NCBI GenBank assembly: GCA_027924645.1
Contig: BSBN01000809.1
Coordinates: forward strand, 46,592,001-46,656,000
Origin: Cunninghamia lanceolata
Lineage: Eukaryota > Streptophyta > Pinopsida > Cupressales > Cupressaceae
DNA length: 64,000 bases
Reading direction: 5' to 3'
The notes beneath the pieces were generated by a model. It made no database searches. It was not told the origin of the DNA and worked only from the letters and a program-made list of their open reading frames with translations. The number at the start of each line of letters is the position of its first letter. Positions within the stretch are counted from its first letter, which is position 1. The translations under genes and the position numbers were made by a program. Below are positions 21,190-33,345 of this stretch, piece after piece.

Positions 21190-22985
21190 CTCGTGGTGAA
21201 GGAAAAGGAAAAGGAAGAAAAATCTGACAGAAATAGAGTTAGAGAAAAATCTAAGGAGAGGGATATTGAAAAAAACAATCAAGATTATCAAAGGTCAAAG
21301 AAGAAGAGAAATTCAAAGAAATAAAAGGACTCAAGGTACACGGATTCTAGGGACAATGAAAAAGATAACAGTAAGAGTAGGCATAGGGATGATTGGGAAA
21401 GAATTAAGGATAAGTATAAGGATGATGATAGAGAAAGGGAAAGGATCAAAGACAACAATAGATATAGGGATGATGAAGATGTTGGAAGAATGAATAAAGG
21501 GGATATGCATATGGACGAGGAGCAAAGTAAGATTGATGAAGAAATAAAAAAGAGACAGCAGAGAGTTCATGAGTGGCAAGAGCTAAGGTGGAAAAAGGAG
21601 GAAAGCAAGAATGAGAAGAGAGGAGAAGAGAAGAATGAAGTGGAGCCTAAATCTAGGAAGAAGTGGACCCCAAAGGGTGAAGAATTGGTTGATGAATTGG
21701 ATGGACCTTAAATTCTATACTTGAAAATGGTGATGTTACAGTGGATGAGGCTGGAAATAAAAATCTACAGAATGGAAAAGCCGTGGATTTTGAGGAAGTT
21801 GGTCCTCTAGATGCATTTATGAATACATTGGTTGTCACTGATGCTGAGAACTTAAGCAGCAAACTAATAATTCTGTAAGCATCATAAAGGAAGTGAAGGA
21901 ATTAAATTATGGGACAAACAAAAAGAAATCAAACAAAGGCAGTTGTGGAAGGATTATGCCTGGCGATGATTCTGATGCAAATAATGATGAAGGTGAAGAT
22001 GATGATTATTTCATGAAAAGAGTGAAGAAAACTAAAATTGAGAAGTTATTTGTTATAGACCATTCCAAAATTTAGTTTCCTCCTCTTAAGAAAGACTTCT
22101 ATCGTGAAGTAAGAGAGATTTCTCTAATGACAACAGAGGAAGTTGCAGCATACAGAAAGGAGCTAGAGTTGAAGTTTCATGGTGAAGACATGGAACCAGA
22201 TAGGATTGACATGTAATGTTCTTGAATCCTTAAAGAAATTAGGATATGAAAGCCTATGTCTATTCAAGCCCAAAGCCTATCAATTATCATGAATGGAAGA
22301 GATTGTATTGGTATAGAAAAAGCAAGCTTGGATAAGACTCTTACATTTGTTTTGCCTATGCTAAGGCATATTAAGGATCAGCCTCCTCTTACTTTAGGTG
22401 ATGGACCAATTGGACTCATTATGGCCCCCACAAGAGAGCTTGTTCAATAGATTCATGTTGATATTAGGTAGTTTTCCAAGGTTCTTGGTTTAAGTTGCAT
22501 GCCTATCTATGGAGGTTCTGGAGTGGCACAACAAATCAGTGATTTGAAGCGAGGTACTAAAATTGTAGTTTACATGCCTAATAGAATGATTGATATCCTA
22601 TGCACAAGTGGAGATTACTAGGATAGTTCAAAATACAACACCAGACAGATAGACTATGCTCTTCTTTGCCATATTCCCTCGTCAAGTGGAGTTTCTTGCT
22701 CGGGAAGTGTTGAGAGATTCAAGATGGTGGGCATAGTGTTGTTAACAAGGATATTGCATAGTCCATTGAGATGCATCATAAAGGTGAGAGGTTTTTGTGA
22801 ATTTTGGAGCTCCTTGGTGAGTGGTATGAAAAGGGTAAAATTTTAGTGTTTGTCCATTTTCAAGAGTAGTGTGATAGTCTGATCAACAAATTGCTCAGAC
22901 ATGGCTATCTAGGTCTTTCATGAAGCTAAGGACCAAACAGACCATGAGTCTACTATTTAAAATTTTGAAGCAGAGCAATAGCTAA
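21190..22985 (+). pseudogene. RH42: RH42/PRP5-type DEAD-box helicase pseudogene
   Basis: Similar to plant DEAD-box RNA helicase 42 (the PRP5/RCF1 type that acts in pre-mRNA splicing). In order: a charged Lys/Glu/Asp/Arg-rich N-region (21196-21700), an acidic linker (DDSDANNDEGEDDDYF), FYREVREISLMTTEEVAAYR, a Q-motif region PMSIQAQSL, then MNGRDCIGI. The Walker A Gly-Ser-Gly-Lys-Thr is replaced by SLDKT (about 22326-22340). Motif Ia PTRELVQ, GGSGVAQQIS and a damaged TPGR (MPNR) follow. The segment that should carry DEAD is absent: sequence jumps from LCTSGD to TRIVQN near 22615. Motif III appears as FFAIF. A helicase C part reaches KDQTDHEST near 22960 and stops. Many stops and frameshifts. 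RH45 is an alternative source. Confidence 0.82.
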
Positions 22986-23342
22986 ATGCTATTTTGTTAC
23001 AGCAAAAAGTTTGCAGAAGATAGAAATTGTATAAGAAGTATCATTTTGAAAGAACAGGCCATTATAACGGGTTGAAATGTATATAGTAAATAACATGAAG
23101 AGGCTACATCTCAGAGGGAGCATTTCATGATTTATCTATCATCCCTGGATTGACAACGGTTACTGCTCCGGGGGAGCAGGTATCTAAGGAACTATAGATG
23201 ATGACAATAATTGTACAGACAGGTGGAGCTTGTATGTTTTGTAGGTACAAAGGAAGACCATTGGCCCTTTGCCCTTGATGTCAAAGGGGGAGAAAAACTT
23301 GTATATCATGTTAGTGTTGCCATCAATGACAAAGGGGGAGAT
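22986..23342 (+). other. copia 3' end with polypurine tracts
   Basis: Non-coding sequence with two copia-type purine blocks, GATGTCAAAGGGGGAG (about 23277-23292) and AATGACAAAGGGGGAGAT (about 23326-23342), the second joined to an LTR-like start. The wording matches the tail of element C (50160-50307). It follows the helicase pseudogene without a visible break. Confidence 0.6.
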
Positions 23343-24340
23343 TATTGCACATGTCATTGATGTCAAAGGTGGATGCCAAAGGAGTGATGATCAGAGGAGT
23401 TGTGATGTGAAAGGTGTGATGATGAAAGTCATGAGCATGTTGTTGGATCAGTATCATCTATACACAGTTGTACCTTATCTTTTGAAGTTCATGGATAGGT
23501 GAAAGTTGTCAAGTTGAAGGATATGTTGACATGAAGAAGTTGACTTCTTGTTTTTAGTGAAAAGAGTTATGATTGTTTCTTATGGTGTTGTGAATGTTGC
23601 ATTTAGTACCTCTTGATGAAATGCATGAGATATGAAGGAAAGTGTATAATTTATCAAACTATCAAAGGCACAAGGAATTGAAGTGCAGAAGCTCAAGAGA
23701 TTGTACCGCATTTTACCGCAGATGAAGATATGGCCTTAAGGCTTGGAGGTTATCTAGAAACAACTATGAGGTATGTAGGATCCAAGTTTCAGAGCATAAA
23801 AGTTACTGCAAAGTTTGTTAGAGTTAGTAGAGTGAGAACAAGTCATGTTCCTATGAAAGGTCATCAAAGATAGAACTGAAAGTTGCCGCATTTCACAGCA
23901 TTTGCATGTATGACTTGGTAGTTTGGAGATTAGGTAAAGAAAAGGTACAAGAATGACATACTCAAGTTTTAAAGGACACAAAGTACTACAAGTGTACTTT
24001 TCAATGTTCTATGTCAAGACAATGATGTTATAGTGTTGTTGTAGTCTCAAAGGTACAGAAGAATGCTCTGCATTTCTCCACACTTGAAGATATAGCATGG
24101 CAGTTTGAACCATATGTGAATAATGGTGTCTTGCATAAAATATCTGAATTTTAGAATGTAAAAAAGTACCGCAAGTATGTTTAGCAATGTTCCAAAGTAA
24201 GACTGTGAGACAGACACGTGTAGGGATAACAAGTTTCAATGTCTGATCACTTGCACCACCAAAAGATGCTTGAATCAGAAAGAAAAGTTTATGAGGAAGA
24301 TGGTTAGGACCCATAGTGCTTTTTTGTGAACTTCTTGTTG
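23343..24340 (+). repeat. copia LTR remnant (left part)
   Basis: Starts TATTGCACATGTCATTG immediately after a polypurine tract, so it is probably a decayed LTR (TGTT altered). Contains the CCGCA-type words also seen in the element C LTR. The right end was not located. LTR-end-like sequence at 38340-38490 might be its continuation beyond later insertions. Confidence 0.45.
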
Positions 24341-26053
24341 TTATTTTTCTTCTCCAATACTACATTGGGTATGGAGCTAATGTATGAAAGGATAATTGTT
24401 TGTTGATGAGTGTCAGGTAGCACTCGTCTAAACATGCCTTTTTACTCCCTTTTTCTTATCTTTATACATTGCATGTCCTGGTAATTGCACTATAGGAACT
24501 CTGAAGTCTTGTTTTAATTATGCTAACAATAGATGGAATGTTGAAAATTATTGTTATGATGAGAAGACCTATGCTTGAAGTGAAACTGATAGAATTGTGT
24601 AGAATTATCTCTTTTTGGTTTCACAGATATCCATCACTCAGGTGGATGACAGTTTTGAGGAACTCCGGAGATGATCCTAATTATCTTCAAAGCTAAGCAG
24701 GAAGGACACCACACATCACTCCAATGTTTTCTAACTTGTTTGAGGATATCTGGAGTTATGCAATAGGACAAAGAAGATGGTGATCATGAAGACCTCCAGA
24801 GTTGTGTCTTAGCAGGTTTTGAAAGCATCTCTGAAGCTACTAGCAATAGTACAGAGTCTCTGAAGCAATACAAAGTCTCTAGCCTCGCTAACTACTAGAA
24901 TCTCTAGGGCTTCTGAGGAGTTACAAAGTCCACATATCTAGGCCTGAGTGTCCCAGAACATAACTCCAGTGGTCCATGAGGACATAATGCATTATTATTT
25001 TCTTTTGCATGAGATTAGTTGATTTCTTATAGTTCGTTATTTTGGGAAGTCAAGTTCCTTTTTATCAGGGCATCGCAACTTCTTATTGTTATAAGTCAAA
25101 CTCTAGATTTAGTGACACCTTCAATGTCACTTAAGTCCTTTTTAAGATTTTTATGATTATACTTTTGATAGATAGTTGCATGTTTTAGTTTTAAGAATAA
25201 GAGATCTATTATATCTCAAGTTGAACTGATAGGAAATTTAGTTTACTCCAGAAATATTATGTCACTCGGACTGATATATATGGATGTCGAAAACATAATA
25301 AAAAAAGGAGATTTTTAGCAGAGTTTTTTTTTATGTAATTTCATTCTTCAACAAAAATATATATTTTTGAATACAATATACTTCGGATAGACTGGATTAG
25401 AGAAGGTAGTATTTTTATACTTTTGCTCTAAGTTCTTTGTTTAACCTTCATTTTTTAAGGTGTGGAGCAAGGGCCCACTCCCACCAACAAATAGGAGGCT
25501 AGTATCTCTGCTTTATTATATTATTGCAACTTTCATTAAGTATAGTTTTCCTATTTTCATAAGTTAGATCAATTACGGTTCAAACAATCTTGTTTCTGTT
25601 TAATGCATGTTTAAGCTTTTTTGTGAATCAGATAGATCATTTCAGAAAATTATTATTTCAGTCCTTAGATTAAGTTTTCCTTTCAAAGCAAAGTAATTAG
25701 AATCATTAGTTTGATTAATTAGGAAAGTTCAATTCAATAGATTAGTTAAGGATTGTTGATTATCAGGTTTCTATTGCAAATAGCCATGGACACAACCCTG
25801 GATTTGACACATAAAATATGATTAAATTCCAAGGTACAATGACCCTTGTCATTTGTAGTGTCGACATGGTATACTTGAGTGATTGCACCATGTGTATGAA
25901 AGCGTGCGCCAGCAAGAAAGGTTGGGAGAAGGTAAATTGATTCTAGTAGACCCCTTGGTATGAACCACATAGTGGGATTTCACTCCTACATTACCGTAGA
26001 TGACTTGGGATCTAACAAGCAAGGCCAGTTACATGTTCCATGTTACACGTTAT
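24341..26053. other. Unassigned repeat-derived sequence
   Basis: No gene or motif recognised. A stretch near 24640-24960 repeats CTCCGGAG/CTCTGAAG/AGAGTCTCT-like words. The large LTR element starts at 26054. Confidence 0.3.
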
Positions 26054-29000
26054 TGTTACCAATTTCTTACCCACAGCTCAAATTGGCTGAGCTGAAACAT
26101 TTGTTCATTTTAAGGTGAAAGATTTTAATTTGTTTATGCTTTGCTTAAGCCTTTGTACATATTGAATTTTATGAGAAAGGTTTGGTTGTTTGAGTACAAT
26201 GTGTTTCATGAAGGAAAGTATTCAGTTTGTAGTTCAGTTGTTTAACAGAAAAGAGACAATTAGTTCATCATTCATTGCTTTGTAAAGTTTCACGAGAGAT
26301 AAGAGATATTTCATTTCATTACAATGATCATTCAATTTTACAAATGAGATACAAATGGAATAAACATTGCATCGAATGAAAACATGACAGATCAAATGTC
26401 CCACACAAGCCATGGGAATAGCTGAACTAGTACAAACATAGAAAATACACTATGCATCTGAAAGATAAGAAGGGAAAAAGCATATCCATCATTGTCTGTT
26501 TAGGGGTCTTGGTTGATCTTCATTATAGCTGGCTCCTCCCTGCTCCCGATCTCTGAATGAACTTGTGCCATGGCAAGAAGGATTGTTAAAGCTCCAGATA
26601 AGGTTTCATGTGTGCCTATCAATAGGGACATAATAAATTGCCTATGATGTACTATATCAGACATCAAATCACCCATATGCAAGAGAGACTAAAAGTGAAA
26701 CAATCATTGAACTTCATTGTTTTAAACTAACATGTTTGTTTCCTGTGCAGGTATAGAGGAAGTTATGTTGTTGTTTGAAGACATTTCAACATGTGGTTTA
26801 AAGTGGGCTCCCACAAGGGTAGAGCTCAGCATGTTGCCCCTGAATCTCAAGGCGAACGATATAGGAGTAATTATTCATGCTGTGCAAAAAGGAGCGTTGC
26901 AACTAAAAGAAGAATTCATAGAATGCAAGAACTTTAAGATCATTGCCCTTCCATGATCATCAACTCAAAGGATGAGCTGATAACCATACAAGTGCAGTGA
27001 ACTTGTCTAAAACAGTCAAATAAAGTGAGAGGAACAACCCATAGACAAGTTGCAGTCATGACAGTGAGAAGCAATACACAATGTGATAGGTATTTTTCCT
27101 TTGTTGTTATGAAGTATAAAATTGTTGTTCAAATGCAATGGAACAGCCATGATCAATACAAGACAATCATAAGCATCATAGGTTGTAGGTACAGCTACAG
27201 TATTTGTATGCCAAATCACAGTTGCAAAATGAACTACATCATCGCATGATAAAGGTGCAGCTATCAAGAAATCAGTTTATACATAATGAAACAAGTATTT
27301 ATCTTTTGTTGCTATAGAGTATCAATTTATTGATCAAATAACAAAGATAACAGCCAAAGCACCATAAGTATACAATGATCACTACCCAAGCTACTATCAG
27401 GAGAAAGAAGTTTTATGACTGCCTTCAATATGTCTTATGCCAAGTCATAGTTATAAAATGTACAACGTAACCTCATGATATATAATGCTTCATCCATGTG
27501 TGTAGCATCAGTTGTAAGAGTGAATATCATTATCATACATGAATGATCTAATTGATTAGATATAGTTGCAAGATATACATAGAAGCATATTGCCATGCTA
27601 CAGTGAAGTAAAGGAGTGCAACCATTCAATATGGCATGTATATGAACGCATATAGTATAAGAAACTGGACAACAAAATATATGTCATGTCATGGATTGAG
27701 TTCGATCATTCAAAGTGTATACAGAATTAGTAAAAGTGCCACATTCATCAAATGGACCATCATAAATGTATAACTGTATGAACACCAAGATACACTTTAT
27801 CATTGCAAAGGGAATAAAATGTCAATATTCCTATTAATCCACAAATGGTGCAGGAAAAAGAAAGTGACATATATTCTAACTCTTTCCATTTTGTCAAAGT
27901 GCAGAGTAACGGTATGAATGTCATCACTACAGAATTCAGTTGGAGTAACAGATTTCTTCAAATAAGTATTTCTTGCATATCAAAAAGATAAGTAAAGTGT
28001 TAAAGAACAGAAATGTTTTGTGGCTACAATGGAAGTCAATTGGAGGTCATTGTATTATACATTCCTGTTCATATAGTAATCCCTATGATGCTATAGAGAA
28101 ACAAAGTTAGAAGTATGGACATTTCAAGACATCATGAATGATGAGAATGGTATTGATTTTGTATTGTCAAAGATGATGAAGTCAAAGGCTTTGACCCAAG
28201 GCAGCAGGATGTTGGCATTTTACAAAGGAAAAGACATAAAAAAGAGTGCATTTTCTTCACATAATGACAAAACCCACACTGTATTGCAGAGAGGGAGTCT
28301 CCTTTCTCACAACAGATTAAACCCAGTGGGAGTTTCATTCAGAAAAATAGATACAGAGAAATAGAAAGCTTTCAACCACAGATAAACTAAAAAATGCTCA
28401 GAGATATCAGTCATTTGCGACCTTTCATCAAGGAAACCCACAGTAAGAATGTGACAACATAGGGAAACAAAGAAATGTACAGAAACGCATCAGAGAGATA
28501 TACAGTCATGGCTTAAAAGGCTGAGTTTTGCCTCAAAGAATAAAGAAGAAATCAATCGATTGATAACAGATATGTCGCCATGGGTCTTACCTTCATTTAT
28601 ATAGAGGTTCTTCAAAAAATTACAGAGATAGCAGAGAAAAATCAAGGGGGTTTCAACTTCAAACCCTAGTCTTGGCCACGACTGGAGCAGAGAGTTTTCT
28701 TCAAAAGGGCAAAGTGAAAATGAGCCCAGAAATTTAGGGCATGGATTGTTTTGTGTTAGGGTTTCATTGAAGCCCTAACTCGAATATGACTTTTATCACA
28801 TTTGTTTATTTTTCCAAGCTTCAACTAATACCCATCGTGGTATTTTGTGTCCACCCTATGTTGTCTAGTCATATAACTTAGAATGTTATGCATTGGGTCC
28901 CTTTGAATATTCATTGCCTAGGCTTTAAGCCTTAAGGCTATTTAATCACATTGCATATACATTGCTAGAGAGCTCATTTAGTCTATTTTGAAGGCACATA

Positions 29001-30205
29001 TAGGTCCATATGCCCTTAGAATATCTTTCAGAGCCAGATGAAGAATGAGCCTTATAAGCTTTTTATTTTTGCGAAACCATTAGATATGCCTTCATAATTT
29101 TATGATTTTTATAGAAAATCAAAAGCCTTGTATTATTATTTTTTGCAAAAATCAAATCGAGGCAAATTAGGAAAATAAAACTATAAATTTATTGTAAAAC
29201 ATTATTAAAGCAATGCTTTTATAAATTGCTTTAATAATTCTTATTTTTATGCAGTTAAAGCAAAGTGAATCCAGACTAAATCTTGCTTTTTTAGATTTAT
29301 TTTCTTTGGGCGAAATTGAGAAGATATGGACAAAATAGAGCCTTTATGGAGCAAATAAAGCCTGATTTTTAGTATTTTTTGGTGGGACCACTTTGGATGG
29401 CTTTTTGGCAGTTTCTTTCTTCAGTTTGGAGGCAGTTTGGTGACAATTTTCAAGGTTTTTTTATGGATTCCAAAAATGATTTGGAGGTAGAGCTTTTAGA
29501 GTGTTCTTTGGGGCAGTTTTCTTTTTCCATCTTGGGAAGATTAAAGGATATATTGGAGAAAAACTTAGTTTTTCTCAATCAGTTCTGATTATTGTTTCTT
29601 TCTCTCTTGTTCACTTGCAGAGAGTATTGTAAACATCTCATACTCAGATTCTCAGTTTCTACTCCTTTCAGTTTTAATAAAACAACAACGTTCCCCTCTT
29701 TCACATTTTGTCTCATGTTTACAGTATTGGTTTGATATTTCATTGTGATCATAGAACCAGGCATTTGTTATGTTACATTACTGTAAGTCTGTGTACAAAA
29801 AGTTTCATGTAATGCAAGTTGCATGTTATGTTTAGTTTGGTTAGTGGGTTGAAGTTGTGATTAAACCTTTGTTTGTCTACAAACCTCTAGTTTTCAAACT
29901 TTCATGCAAATCACTTATGTATTGCATTGTTTTAGTGAGATTGTGAGATTTAATGTTCTTGAGAGCTAATTGTGAGTCAAGATAAAATTCTGGTAACATA
30001 TCCTTAGGTTTTAGAATTTAATTTTCAGTTATCTTCTTAACCCTTTCCATAGAAAATCTTTTAGATTAGGTGATTTACCAAGGGAACCAGCCGGCTCTGG
30101 AGGTTCACTCCAAATTTTAGGCAACCCACAGGCCTAGGAGTGTTCCCATGTGTCAACAGATAGCTAAGTTGATAGCTTAGCACAGGGTGCATATCTGATT
30201 GATAA
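26054..30205 (+). repeat. 5' LTR of the LARD-like element
   Basis: About 4.15 kb, alignable throughout with 33346-37506 with scattered substitutions and small indels. A TATA-like TTTATATAGAGG occurs at about 28596. A 69-codon frame at 29379-29588 has an equivalent in the other LTR, as expected for copies. Confidence 0.85.
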
Positions 30206-30640
30206 TGGTTTTTGGCATGCCAGGTGGGACAGATTGGACTATCTTAGTCTAATAGCATGTTCATATATCACTAATATTTGGTGTGTGTGTCAATGATCTC
30301 AGCGTTTGGAGGCAGAAAATCAAACACATTTGGCGACTCTAAATCAAGATCTACTGGTTTCGGTATGATCAAGTGCTGGTATGTTATGAAAATCATCAAT
30401 TCACTCCATTTTCCAGCTTTTATATGAGTAGAAATGTCAAATTTTCATAGATAGTATGAATATCCACCACCATACTATGAAAATGTTGTCCATAGGGCTC
30501 CTTATCAACCATATCAGACCAATCATGTTGTTGTTTTCAATTCCATAACTCTTCAAAACCAGCATGCCCAAGATGCTTACCACCTGCCCACCCTTGTCCA
30601 ATCTTCCAATCAGCCTAAAATTTTTGAAATTAGGGATCTT
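30206..30640. other. LARD-like element leader
   Basis: Begins TGGTTTTTGGCATGCCAGG, the place for a primer binding site, but I cannot match it to a specific tRNA. No reading frame of note until about 30640. Confidence 0.45.
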
Positions 30641-32854
30641 AGAGACATTTAGTTAGAATACAACAAGCAGACAAATGAGATTAAGAGGCAACTTGAGTAT
30701 AATTAGCAATAGGAAGAGATGGCTTATCAAGCCTATCTTCATGAGCAGGAACTGGAGGCTCAAAAGAGATAATTTGAGGAGAATCTCAACAGCTAGTTGC
30801 AAAAGATGAGTAGATAAAGCTTTTGATTGCTCAATCACAAAGGCATAATGTCCAAACAGCTCCATTCATCCCAGATCAGCCTGTTCGAGAGGAGGTTCGA
30901 AAGCATAAATTTTCAAGTTTCAAGCAAGGTGAGCCTCTTAACCATCCTAAGGTCAAGATTCCTAGTTTTAGAGATCCTTTACCATTGCAAGAGCCTAGGT
31001 TGGCACCATCTAAATTTGTTATGCTTCAAAACCAGCCACTTGAAGAGCCCTTTTTCCTCCAAGAAACTCAAGAAGCTCCCTAGAGAGTCAAAATTCCAAG
31101 TTTCAGAAGTTCTAATTTTGCTGAGGAACCTATTTGCATTCAGAACTAGTCTATTAATCCTCAGTTTCAGTCATATCAAGAGCCTGAACCAATTCATCAA
31201 AGCCTTGAACAACCAAGTCAGCGTTCTTGGACTAAGTATCCTGGTTATAAAATGTTGAATCTTGTTAAAGCTACCCCTCCCATACCAATCCAAAACCAAG
31301 AAGAGGAAGAGGTAGTAAAGTTTGAACTAATCAAGATTCCAAGTTAGTGTGGTGAACAGGAACAAAATGTTGTAGAGCCCAAACCAATCAGAATTCTAGG
31401 TTTTAAGCCAGTAGTTGAAGGTTCTTGCAACCCTTTTTACGCCACTGAATCAGATAAACTAGATGTGGAGCAAGAGGTTGCTGTTGTTTCTGTTGCATCC
31501 CCAGCTGAATATGAGTATAATGCATGTGTAGAGGAGGTTGGTTCAGGCTTGACAAATCCTTTGCTTTTTGATTCATTTGAAAAGTTTTCTAATGTTGTTT
31601 ATAAGATGAACGAAAGCAGAGTATAGAGGTCGTAAGGTGAAAGTCTTCAATTACAAAGACAGAATGCCCAAGTTTCATTGGAGAAAGCACCAGATAAAAA
31701 GGAGGAAGAATCGGCTTCTTTGTTTGATCAATTACCTAGTTTTGTTGAGCCAAATGAGGAAAGCATGTTAATACCAAGGACAACAGTTTCAGAATAGCAG
31801 GAGGATCCTCAACATTTTGAGGGGTTTCTGAGTGAAGATCATCAATATGATAATAGAACCTCAAATCAAGAGGAGGTGAATAAAGATGAACCTATTTTGG
31901 AGCCCAATAGACTTAATAAAAGCTGTCATGAGGTAAAGGACATCCCTTTTCATCAAAAAATTAGGAAAATTGTGAAGAAAAATTACTTTCAAATGATTTT
32001 AAGGTCTCTGTGACAAACTTAGATAATGTGCAAGAGATTGGTGTTGAACCTCAGTTTATAGTTAATCTATTTGATGAGCTTCCTAACTTTGAGTGTGAAA
32101 GTGAAAATGGCATGGCTATACCAAGTTCTGACCACCACAGTAATGAGGACCATTTAGATAATATGTTGATCCAAGAGCATATATGTGAAAGTAGCCCAAA
32201 TTCAAATGATCAAGAGCTTGAAGAGGATCTATTTCAAGCTGAAATTGAACTTTTATGCTCACACTTAGAGCTCTATGCTAGCATCTTTGGAGGAGGGTTA
32301 TCTCGAGCAGCAAGAGAAAGAGGTGAAAGTGGTTGTATTCCTGAATGAATCACTGGTTAAGGAGCAGCCTAACTTGCAGCAGAATCTTGACTGGATGGAG
32401 AAGCTACCTTTTTGTTACACTGAGGAACTTGAAGCTGATGTGCAAATTGATGGCTCGTTGGAAGAGGCTAGTTCATTATTTGAACACTTGCCTTCATTCA
32501 TTGAAGAAGAGACTCCTATTTTGGAGTGTACCTCATTGAGAAAAAAATGAGTATTTTGAGCCTAGCCCAACTCTTACTAGGAACCTTCCAAGAGTTGACA
32601 GCTTTGATGAGCTATTAGCAACCATGACAGAGGAGGATGGCCCATTGACTATGGAGGAAGAAGTAACATGGCAGGCTATCATGCAGAGTGAAGGTGATGT
32701 TGTTGTTTCCAATCTTTCAAATGATTTTCTCTCTAGTCCAAAGTTTAGGAGGGGATGTCCTATTAGGTATCTGGCTAGGTTGGAAGTCAACAAAAAGGAG
32801 CAGCCTCATAGTGACACTGATCTAGATCATCAAGGAGGGTATCAAGTTGATTAG
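30640..32854 (+). pseudogene. Decayed ORF of unknown family in the LARD-like element
   Basis: A long plus-strand coding relic runs through the interior with one frameshift near 30815 and more near 32000 and 32280. The start is a Gln/Glu-rich coiled-coil-like part (HEQELEAQKR, FEENLNS). Then comes a Pro-rich part with a repeated KIPSFR motif (about 30958 and 31090) and Glu-rich C-terminal blocks (EEEEVVKFELIKIPS, LPSFVEPNEES, LPSFIEEETPILE). Most stops are TAG or TAA where Gln would fit. No zinc knuckle, DSG, DDE or YVDD motif is present. I do not recognise the family. It may be a lineage-specific extra protein of a gypsy-type element. Confidence 0.5.
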
Positions 32855-33345
32855 TTTGCTAAAGAACTCAAGTGGGTAAGTGACTCCATTTTCCTTCTCG
32901 GAAAGGTGTTGCAGCAATTTGCTGGAGATTTGATTGTTCTCCACCTTTTTTGGTTGACTAACAAGTTTATGGAGTATCGCATATTGCAAAGGAAGGGCAG
33001 TTATTTTCTGGAGCTAGTGAATGGGTTTGTTTGATCAGTTTCTCTGGCTGGTTAGAGTAGGATAGAGTTAGTATTTTTAGTTAATAAGTGCTTCTTGCAC
33101 ATTTCCTTTCTGTTATTTTTGTTTCCCTAACTGTTGTTGCACATGTTTTCTTGCCACCAGGGCCTTTTAGTTTGCTTCCAATTTGGTTTGGTTTTGTTTT
33201 TTGTTACTGTTTGGAGTAGTTTGAAGTGCTGAGTTTCAGTTTTCTAAGTTTGAGATGAGCAGAGTATGAATCAATGCCCAATGGACAGTTAAGGCAACTG
33301 GTCTTAATGCTTAGTAGGCAAGCATGTAGTAGAAGTCGCGAGAAA

